Source of the DNA: Fulvia fulva
Taxonomy: Eukaryota; Ascomycota; Dothideomycetes; Mycosphaerellales; Mycosphaerellaceae
DNA length: 64,000 nt
NCBI RefSeq assembly: GCF_020509005.1
Contig: NC_063012.1
Coordinates: 1,798,001 to 1,862,000, forward strand
Direction of reading: 5' to 3'
The notes beneath the pieces were generated by a model, which saw nothing but the letters and a program-made list of their open reading frames with translations, did not search any database and was not told the origin of the DNA. Position numbers and translations under genes: made by a program. Below, piece after piece: positions 1 to 8,309 of this stretch. Position 1 is the first letter of the stretch; the number at the start of each line of letters is the position of its first letter.

Positions 1-601
1 AGCACAGGTCAATGGTGCTTGAGCTTGCTCTCTGTGACCAGGTAGTTAGGCCCTTTGGGGTAACTAGGTGCATGTTGTTGCTTTGGGTAGTGGAGAGGAG
101 TCTGTTAGCTAGGAAGTGATGGGCAGGTGCAAAGTCTGATCCCCATGTAGGATGGTGCAAGTTGAAGTCTCCCAGCACGATGTGTTGGGAGTCACTCTGC
201 AGGATGTCTGGCAGCTGTTGTAGTGTGCCCAGCTGGGTGCTGCTTCTGGAGCTGGGGGGTGGGTTGTATACACTATGGATGTGGATGCTGCCTTGGTTGG
301 TGTTGAGTCTGACTGAGGTGATGTCTCCCCCTTCCTGTTGGATTTGTTCCCAGCTGTCTGTTGCCATCTCTTTGCTGATGTACATGCATGTTCTAGGGGT
401 GCCTTGTTTGGCTAGGAGTGTGTGATACCTTGGGTCGTTAGCAGTAGATGGTCTGTTAGATTTGCTGTTGATCCAAGGTTCCTGGACTGCAATAACTAGG
501 TGTTTCTTTGGGTCCAGTGCTTGGAGAAAGCTTCTCTGGACCTTGTGCTGGCTTTTGTTGACGTTGTACTGGATAGTGGTAAGATTAGGTGTCTCAATCA
601 T
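1..601 (-). CDS. LINE ORF2, N-terminal endonuclease domain (partial)
   Basis: I translated this frame by hand: it is open from the ATG at 601 to the window edge (200 codons) and continues beyond it. It is an endonuclease/exonuclease/phosphatase (EEP) domain of the LINE type. Visible motifs in order are IQYNVNKS near the start, VQEPW (catalytic Glu region), VYNPP, LGDFNLHHPTWG (catalytic Asp/Asn) at about residue 145, and SSSTIDL at the edge. In this family the domain nicks target DNA and the 3' end primes reverse transcription by the downstream RT, which lies outside the window. The start codon overlaps the ORF1 stop as ATGA (601-598), suggesting termination-reinitiation coupling. Confidence 0.85.
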   Translation of the reverse strand, partial: MIETPNLTTIQYNVNKSQHKVQRSFLQALDPKKHLVIAVQEPWINSKSNRPSTANDPRYHTLLAKQGTPRTCMYISKEMATDSWEQIQQEGGDITSVRLNTNQGSIHIHSVYNPPPSSRSSTQLGTLQQLPDILQSDSQHIVLGDFNLHHPTWGSDFAPAHHFLANRLLSTTQSNNMHLVTPKGLTTWSQRASSSTIDLC

Positions 602-1857
602 GACTCATCCATGCTGGTCTCCTGCTGGTCTTCTCGTGCTTCCTGCTGCTGGCTGCTATTTGAGATTGTGGTAAGGTTGAGCCTGCTTTGTGACGGGTCT
701 CTTCCTGCAACCACAATTGATTTTGGTCTACCCATAGCAGGGTGGCCTTGGGCCTGTGTGGTCTCTTCTGTTCTGCCTCTTTTCAGAGGGTTGTAGACAG
801 TCCTTAGGGGTTCTTGGGTGATTGTCCCTGTCTGGAATCTGATAGGGGTGTTGATCCTGGCTTCTCTTGCCCTCCTCTTTGCCTCAATCCTAGCTGTGCA
901 GTCTTGGGACCAGGAAGGGTGTTTCTTTCCACAGCATGCACATCTGGCTTCACTCTTTGGGGCTGTGCAATTCTGTACTTTGTGGCTACCAGCACAGTGG
1001 GAACAAGTGTCCTTTTGGCTTGGGCATCTAGTAGAGATATGACCATACTGTTGGCACTTGAAGCATTGCAGTAGTCTGTGGGTGCTTCTATGGATTTCTG
1101 TGTCCATTCTTTCGCATTCCCAGAAGATGCCCTTGTCAAGCACGGTGTTTGCCTGTTCTACAGTGCCTATCCAGAGCACTAGAGAAGACTCTCTCTTTGT
1201 GTCCTTTGTCTTTCTGTTGACCCATGCTGCTTTTGTGATCTGTAGCCCTGGGCATACAGCCTGGTTCTGGTCCTGCAGCCTCTTAAGGTCTCCTTCAATG
1301 TCAAACTTTGTGGTCATCCCATGGGCAATAACCATATTTTGTTGGTGTGAGACCTTAGCCGTCTTGCCTAGTTTGACTGTCCACTCCTTCTGTGTCTCTA
1401 GCCTCTTCCTGTCTTGCTCCTGTGCTGTGAACAGCTTAAGGACACCTCCCTTCTCTTTCCTGGCTCCAATGATGCCTTGTATCCCAATCTTCTGTATGAT
1501 CTCCTTGCCTGACAGGCCCTCAATCTCTTTCTGCTCTTGCTGGTCGGAAATGTAGACCTTGATAGCTGTTTTCTGGGGGGGAGGGTTTTGGGATGCAACT
1601 GCTGCCCAGGTTGGTTGGCTTAGTTTCTGGCCTTCCTGTGTCCTCTTCTTTGCTGCTGCTGCTACTGTCCTGTTAATGATCTGTCCTGTTTGGCTCCTTA
1701 GTGCCTTTAGCCCTCCAAGGAGCTCCAAAATCATCCCCTTAAGTGCTCTTTCTGGGTGCTCGCCATCTCCTGCCATTGCCATTGTTTCTGCCTTCCTGCA
1801 GACCTCCTTCCACTCGTTACTCTCCTGCTCCTGGTCGTTTCCTGCGATCGCTATCAT
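598..1857 (-). CDS. LINE ORF1, gag-like nucleic-acid-binding protein
   Basis: A 419-residue protein with the zinc-knuckle cluster typical of fungal LINE ORF1. Knuckle 1 is CFKCQQYGHISTRC (CX2CX4HX4C), knuckle 2 is CSHCAGSHKVQNC (CX2CX3HX4C), and knuckle 3 starts CACCGKKH. They lie at roughly residues 265-315. The N-terminal half is charged and Gln-rich and may be coiled; the C-terminus is basic then Gln/Ser-rich. In related elements ORF1 protein binds the element RNA in the ribonucleoprotein that carries ORF2. The chosen start at 1857 is the first Met; nothing decides it further. The stop overlaps the ORF2 start. The frame is fully intact, which contrasts with its RIP-mutated neighbours and suggests recent arrival. 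Confidence 0.85.
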   Translation of the reverse strand: MIAIAGNDQEQESNEWKEVCRKAETMAMAGDGEHPERALKGMILELLGGLKALRSQTGQIINRTVAAAAKKRTQEGQKLSQPTWAAVASQNPPPQKTAIKVYISDQQEQKEIEGLSGKEIIQKIGIQGIIGARKEKGGVLKLFTAQEQDRKRLETQKEWTVKLGKTAKVSHQQNMVIAHGMTTKFDIEGDLKRLQDQNQAVCPGLQITKAAWVNRKTKDTKRESSLVLWIGTVEQANTVLDKGIFWECERMDTEIHRSTHRLLQCFKCQQYGHISTRCPSQKDTCSHCAGSHKVQNCTAPKSEARCACCGKKHPSWSQDCTARIEAKRRAREARINTPIRFQTGTITQEPLRTVYNPLKRGRTEETTQAQGHPAMGRPKSIVVAGRDPSQSRLNLTTISNSSQQQEAREDQQETSMDES

Positions 1858-1915
1858 CGTGTCACGCCTCTCTTTCCTACTATATAGGGTTCCTCTTTCC
1901 TCTATCTAGGTCCCT

Positions 1916-4560
1916 ATATACCTCGGTTATATAGCAAGTAGCGGAACAATATACGCCGTTACTCCGGCCCTTAATATAGTAGAAGGCCTTCTAGACCCCT
2001 AAATACTCTACGAAGGTAAAGGAGGCTAGAAGGGTAAGGCGACAGTAGACGAAGGAGTACACCTAAGAGACGTAGGAGTAATACTGTCGCGCGATATAAG
2101 AGAAGAAGGCATAGATAAGACGGGATAAGCTATAGGACTAGAGAGCGACGATCGGGCTCGTTATAGAAAACCCGGAATAGATATAGAGACTTACTAAATA
2201 GGCACGACTACCTAAAGAGTAACAAACCCCTTACTTCCCTCTAATCGTAGACCGCGAAGGGATTGCCTAGGCTACGCCCCGGGGCAAGGCAAAAGTATTA
2301 GCCGACTATTTCTTTTCGACGTAAGTAGAGGTAGACCTTACGGACATCGACCCGAGTATATACCCGGAACCCCTAGACATAGATTAGGCGGTTAGCTCTA
2401 ATATAGTAATAGGAGTTATAAGTAAGCTAAAAGGACGAAAAGCCCTAGGGCTAGATAGGATACTAAATATACTACTAGAAGAGTATAGAGAAGAGATCGC
2501 GCCGAGCCTTATAAACCTATTTAGTGCGTACCTACGGCTAGGGTATTACCCGAAGCCGTATAGAGAGTCTATAATAGTAGTGCTACGTAAGCTATAGAAT
2601 AAGGACTATACTTAGCCTAAATCGTATAGACTAATCGTACTTCTAAACACGATAGAGAAGGTCTCAGAAAAGGTAGTAGCCTAGAGACTTACGTAGCTAG
2701 CCGAGGATAACTACGTACTCCTAGCAATATAGATAGGGAGAAGAAGCTAGCGATCGACACTAATAGTAATAGAGCTAATTACGGAGCAAATTCAGACCCT
2801 CTAGTACTACGGTAGGAACCGAGCGGCGTCCTTACTATCCCTCGACATCGTAGGAGCCTTCGATAACGTCTTAGACTAAAGGCTAATATATATCCTGTAG
2901 TAGAAAGGCATCCCCTAGTAGGTAACGAAGTTCGTCTACTCCTTTCTCTAGGAACGGACGACATACCTAGTCCTAGGAAGGTATACGTCCGACCCGGTAA
3001 AGGTAGAGGCTAGATAACCTTAGGGATCTACTCTCTCCCCTATCCTGTTTCTAATATTTATGTCTAATCTAATCCCCCTACTCACCTCTTCGTAAACCTT
3101 AGTATTAGGATTCGTAGACGATATAAACATTCTAGCCTAGTTAGACTCGACAGAAGAGAACTATCGCCTCCTTAAAGATAGGCACAAGAAATACGAGGAG
3201 TAGGCAAAGAAGTATAGTGCCCGGTTCGCCCCTAAAAAGTACTAACTTATATACTTTAGTAAAGCGAGAACATACTATAATATAAAGGCCGCGGTAAGAA
3301 TCTAAGGCTACGAGACTAAGCTTTTAGCGGAGCTACGAGTACTAGGGATCTAGCTCGTCCTAAAGCTAAGCTAGAATATATAGATTAAGAAAGCCTAGAG
3401 TCGAGCGTAAGTTAACGAAGCCTCGATAAAGAGGCTTACGGCGTCTATATAGGGAGTAACATTCGATAAGGTAAGAGTAATATATAAGGCAATCGTTAGA
3501 CTAGCTATATTATACGGGGATAGATTTAGGGTATAGGAGGCGTAGGTAAGCCGATCCTGAAACGGATAGAGTAACCCCTAAATAGGACCTAGGTAGGTAA
3601 CCTACGTAGGATACTAGGCGTATATAAGATAACGTTAATAAGTACGGTAGAAATAGAGATAGGAGCACTACTAATCGGCTAACATATCCGGGTAATAAGA
3701 ATTCAATACGCGGTAAAGACGATAGATTACCTAGTATAAACTACGATCTAGGAGGTAAAGAATAAGATAGAAAGCCGCTACCGGAGAGGGGCCGGACATA
3801 GGACAAGCTAAAAAGAGGATGACCTTACTACCTTTACGACCGTATAGACAAGTACCGAATAGCTAGTACGAAAAGAGGAGGAGCGTAGGACTCGCTAGGC
3901 CGGCGGGAGCAAGGCTAAGACCTAAAGCCTAGCGGAATAGATAGCGAGCTACCTATAGGAGTAGGACTAGAAAAGGAAGCCCCCTAAGATAATAGGCCCG
4001 ATAGTACTCCGAGCCTTCTAGAGACATAATTACTAGCTATATAGGGACCTAATAAGGGCCGAAGCAAGTATAGCGATCCAAATTAGGTCCGAATATATTA
4101 GATTAAGGGCCTACCTATTCAGGAGACGCGTACTAGATATCTATAGCCTAGCCTACTAGTGTAGCTACCTATCGTAAAACCTAGAATATATACTACTACG
4201 ATGCCCGTAGTAGGCGAGAGGTAGGGGAAGTTAGAGGTACTAAGGGGGAAGGAGAGACTATAAGTTAATTATTAGGGACAAAGGTAACATTCGCTAAATC
4301 TCTCGGTAGATACTATAGTAGGGATACCTCTAGTAGTTTAGCCTCGCTAGCGAGACGGAGGAGTAGATAGATAAGAGGCGGAAGCTAGGGGGGTTATAGA
4401 TAGGGTAGTTATTAGGGCAGGCCTATAATACTAGCGTACCCCTAATAAGGGAAATCTAAGACGACAACTAGGGGGAAAAGATAGGCGGGAAGGAGGAGGG
4501 GTTTTTACTAATACGGTTTCCCCTCTATATATACGAAAACAAGATAGTATAGCTATATAG
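1916..4560 (+). mobile_element. RIP-mutated LINE relic (ORF2, RT part)
   Basis: A second, older LINE on the plus strand, riddled with TAG/TAA stops but still readable across stops in one main frame. RT landmarks are a remnant of the APGPD motif near 2430-2460, SYR..LLNT near 2625-2650, LSLDI.GAFDNV near 2840-2870, and the catalytic GFVDDINILA at about 3108-3137. The EN and ORF1 parts are missing or unrecognisable, so the copy is 5' truncated. CA and TG are almost absent while CG persists (for example 2461-2520 has no CA or TG but three CG), as expected of RIP. It belongs to a different subfamily from the palindromic LINEs at 39-50 kb. The 3' limit near 4560 is approximate. Confidence 0.75.
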
Positions 4561-6310
4561 GCCAAAGGGCACTACAATAGCTTAATGAAACGCGACGCGA
4601 CAATTACGAATCGACTTACTATAAAGGTATACAGCGCGTCTCGAACTATACTAGGGTATCGATTAAATAGACGACCTCCTCGGAGTGACTACGAGCCTAA
4701 TTCGAAGAAGCTTATAGAGCTAGAAGAGAGGGTGATACGTAAGTATATACTCGAGCTAGATCTTAGAGGTTTCCCGCTATTAAAGGCTAGTATACGAGTA
4801 ATAGCCGATTTATTACTATAAGAGAAGGGTCTTAAGCCCCCTAGTCTTAATTAGATAGACAGGTTTATTAGGCGGTATCGTGAGCTAAAGGTTTGTATAA
4901 TACGTAGATACGATCGTTAGCGAGCCCTAATAGAAGATCTAGACGTTATCGAGAAGTAGTTCTTACTTATACGTAATATAAAGGAGAAGTATAGCATCCT
5001 TAACTAGGACACCTATAACTTCGACGAGATAGGGTTTATAATAGGTGTCATTACGTCTTAGAGCGTCGTTACGGGTTTAGAAAGGCGTAGTAGAAAGAGG
5101 AAGGTCGTTTAATAGGGTAATAGAGAATAGGTAATAGTGATTAAGACTATCTATATAGACGGAATAGCGCTCCTACCCTACGTTATTCTTATAGGTAAAC
5201 AGTATATTAGTACCTAGTACTAAGACGGTAACTTAGGTCTAGACTAGATAATCGGGCTAATAGAGAACGGCTAGACTAATAATAAGTTCGGTATACGGTA
5301 GCTAGAGCATTTCTAGAAGTATACTATAGCTCGTACGACTAGGGTATAGATACTACTTATTCTCGATAGCTACGAGAGCTATAACTCGAAGGTATTCTAG
5401 AATCTATATAAGGAATACAAGATCTTAGCCCTATATATACTATCGTACGCCTCGTACTTACTCTAGCTATTAGATATAGGTTGCTATTCGCCTTTAAAGA
5501 AGGTATACGGTACTTAGCTCTCGGGCTTAGTACGCTAGCGTATTACTTATATTAATAAAGTAGAGTTCCTACGCGCCTTCCGGATAGCCTATAACGCTAT
5601 ATTTAGACAGGAGAACATCCTATCGAGCTTTAGAGGCGCTAGTTTGGTTCTATACAATCTATAGGTAGTAATAGATAAGCTTAATATTAAGCTATATACG
5701 CTAACCCCTCTAGCTCCGGACTCTACCTCTTAGGAGTCGTAGATACTACGAACTACAAAAGAATTCGACTCTCAATCGACACTAGTAACGAACAAAATGC
5801 GTGCCCGGGCAGGTTTATCGCTAAACTCGTTATAGGAAGGGGTATATTAGCTTATAAAAGGGAGTAGAGAGATAGCGTATTAGATAGCTCTTATACGAAG
5901 CGAAGTTAGTAAGCTACGTAAGTCTAACGAGGCCCTTATATAGCGGAAAGCACGAAAGCGTAAGTACATTTAGTCTAGAGGGTCTCTAACCTTCGATAAG
6001 GCGTCGTAATTAATACCTCTAGAGGATACTAGGAGGTAGGAAGTAAGTAGAGAGTCGCTAGATAGTGTTCGGCTAGTACTAAGGCTACGATACTATAAGC
6101 GATATAGCGAGTCGGGGTATAACGTACGTACCTATTAAGTAGACTTACTAGATAGCGAAGAATCTGAAGAGAAATTGTCCTCCTAGTAACGATTCTATAG
6201 GATGTCGTCGTATTAAGATACCGTCGTAATTAAAGTAGAAGTAGTATAGTTCTTAGTAAAAGTAGCCTACTCGGTAGTATAGCCCGCTCGGTAGTAAAGC
6301 ACGTTAGCGG
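4561..6310 (+). pseudogene. RIP-mutated pogo/Fot1-like DNA transposon, longest copy
   Basis: Transposase relic of the Tc1/mariner superfamily, pogo/Fot1 type. The open stretch 4585-4821 encodes the N-terminal helix-turn-helix region, ending LDLRGFPLLKASIRVIADLL. Past stops follow RYDR.RALIED and the hallmark YNFDEIGFIIG (first catalytic Asp, about 5015-5045). Further on are ILLILDSYESYN (second Asp, about 5350) and a .LLDIGCYSPLKKVYG segment near 5470. The 3' inverted repeat ends ...CGGTAGTAAAGCACGTTA at about 6287-6312. Stops are TAG/TAA where Gln or Trp is expected, so it is inactivated by CA-to-TA changes. It is the only copy here that keeps the segment 5127-5859, which is deleted from the shorter copies. 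The 5' end is approximate. Confidence 0.75.
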
Positions 6311-8010
6311 TTATATAAGTAATAACGCTACTCTTACTTAGATTGTCTATTTAGAAAAGGAGTCTCGGCCGTATATTCTAATAGAGTAGCGATTACTAGT
6401 ATATAATAACTACGGATCGTACGTATTCTATTAGTTCTTAAATTACGCCCGCGAGTATAAGATTATAGTTATTAGCCTACCTACGTATACTAGTTACTTT
6501 CTATAGCCGCTCGATATCGTAATCTTTTAGCCTTATAAGTACTATTATCGTTAGGCCGTTAACCGTAGTAGTCGCTACGGTACGTTAGAGTTTAGTATTA
6601 CCGACCTTATAAGGGAAATCGAGTCTATCCGCGTACTTACCTTTACGCTATCTACTATCCGTTCTGCCTTCCGTAAGGCTAGTATCTACCCGCTCAATCC
6701 TAAGCGCGTACTATTAGTTCTTCGAGAGGTATATAGTCTAAAGGACTAGCGCGCTATTAAAGAAGAGGCGGCGGCGTAATATAAGGCTCTTATAATATAA
6801 GATTTAATATTACTTAAGATAGAGCCGTAGGCTAGAGATAAAGAACGAGGAAGGAAAGAGCTTAATAAGTAAGAAATACCTAGAAATTCTTCCTCTCCTT
6901 ATATACTATCGAGCCTACTACTCGATCTATAGCTATTCTAGATAGCTACGATAACGTAGTAGCTCTAGCTATAGGCGGACGCCTATTTTAAAGGCCTAGA
7001 GACTAACTACGACCTTAGTTTACCTACTAGACGACTAGGGTACGCCGTAGTAAAGGGCGGTATTAAATAGTCTATAGGGTACGATATAGCGATATCGAAT
7101 TTAGTACTTATAGAGGTAGCAATAGCTACTCGTAACCGCTCTAAGGTACTAGGCGGTAGGGTACTATAACGCGGTAGTATATTATACGTAGAGTAGGCTC
7201 GAGATATAATACGTTAGGCTAATAAGACAAAGGCTACTAATGCCTAAGTACTACTAAAGAAGTAGCAATCCGATACTATCTCGAAGTACCTCTCCTATAG
7301 CCGCCGGATATAATATACTCTAAACGTTACTATTCGAGGTAAAGGAAAAATAAAGACAACACCCCTATAGATGATACCGTAGTTAGTAGCTCTCGGTATC
7401 GAATATACCTATAATAACTACTTTACGAGATTAGTAACGAAGGACGATATTACGGCTCTATAACCTAGTATAAGAGACCCCCCTTATTAGTATCTTTAGC
7501 GTACTACGGATATACCGCTATAGCTTCGTAACTTCTATTAAGGCGTAAAGGTATTTAAGTACTTACTAGATATCGCGAAGACTAGCGATCCCTTTGGTAA
7601 TATCGTTAAATAGACTCTAAGGCGCCAATAGGAGCTAAAGACGTACTATACTAGTAAGCTCGTTAAGGTAAATATATTTAGGCCTATACGAGTACTATAA
7701 CTATACTAGCTTATTCAATTACCGTGCCCTATTAAGAGCCCCTTTTAGTGGCGTTAGCTAAGCTATATTAATAAGCTACTAGTAACTCCGGACGATACTT
7801 ATTTCGAAGACAATCTATAGCAATATCGCCTTATATAGCTAGAGCCTAATACTCGCAATAAAGCCCCTAAAGCTAAGTATATAGTAGCTTATCTACGACC
7901 TCAATATTGGCTAGATAAGTACAAGGTGGTAGGCAATAGTAACGGCATAGTGAAGATTAAAGAGGTGGATAAGACACCGGCTTCTTAGTAGTATAGCTAG
8001 TCCTCTTAAG
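6311..8010 (+). pseudogene. Second RIP-mutated pogo/Fot1-like transposase relic
   Basis: A long reading frame interrupted only by TAG/TAA runs from about 6400 to 8000. Its first part matches the C-terminal half of a Fot1-type DDE transposase: VISLPTYTSYFL.PLDI near 6465-6510, then TFTLSTIRSAFRKASIYPLNP near 6640-6700, the usual segment after the last catalytic Asp. The following ~1.2 kb has no motif I recognise but stays in frame, so it may be a long C-terminal extension or part of a second insertion. The absence of frameshifts with many stops again indicates point transition mutation, not ordinary decay. Limits are approximate. Confidence 0.6.
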
Positions 8011-8309
8011 CTATAGCTAATATCCCTCTCTACGAAACACAGAATGACCCTATACATATCAATGAATGACCGATAATGCAACACCTCATATAAAGACCAT
8101 ATAACGGGTCATTTACGGCCATTATAAGGTAGGTGACCCTCCGCCAAGGCCATTATTAAATGGGTGACGGGCACTCTCGAAGAGAGGGCAGAGTAGACCC
8201 ACGGAAGCACGGATAGCAAGGCCACGCCAATCATTTCATCACGCTCCCCTACAACTTTCTACTGAATATGGATATCGAGAACGGTTTGGTGTTAGATTGA
8301 CAACATCTA
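8011..8309. other. Transition between RIP block and gene island
   Basis: Base composition returns to normal here. No gene seen. There are small repeats: GGCCATTAT..AGGTGAC at about 8117-8137 recurs in variant form at 8148-8167, and AATGACCC at 8043-8050 is inverted at 8106-8113. They could be the end of a small inverted-repeat element or chance. The remainder is presumably the 3' untranslated region of the SCY1-like gene. Confidence 0.4.

Larger units (their letters stand above)
1..1915 (-). mobile_element. Intact LINE retrotransposon (Tad1-like), 5' part
   Basis: Non-LTR retrotransposon read on the minus strand. It has a gag-like ORF1 followed by an endonuclease-bearing ORF2, and it is cut by the left window edge before the reverse transcriptase. 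Both frames are open, with no TAG-for-CAG or TAG-for-TGG damage, unlike the ruined LINE immediately to the right. The sequence is rich in CA/TG and very poor in CG (three CG in positions 1-600 by my count). The 5' boundary is not sharp: normal sequence changes to RIP-type sequence around 1900-1930, so 1858-1915 is probably the 5' leader. I assign the Tad1-like clade from the zinc-knuckle ORF1 plus apurinic-type endonuclease architecture typical of fungal LINEs; the missing RT would decide it. Confidence 0.8.

Noticed and set aside
804..1139. Minus-strand ORF of 111 codons inside LINE ORF1
   Set aside because: Different frame of the zinc-knuckle ORF1; no independent motif.
2779..2964. Minus-strand 61-codon ORF in the RIP block
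   Set aside because: Antisense to the LINE reverse-transcriptase relic; RIP-generated open frame.
1916..8010. Centromere-like or horizontally acquired AT-rich region
   Set aside because: Composition is explained by CA-to-TA mutation of recognisable LINE and pogo relics.
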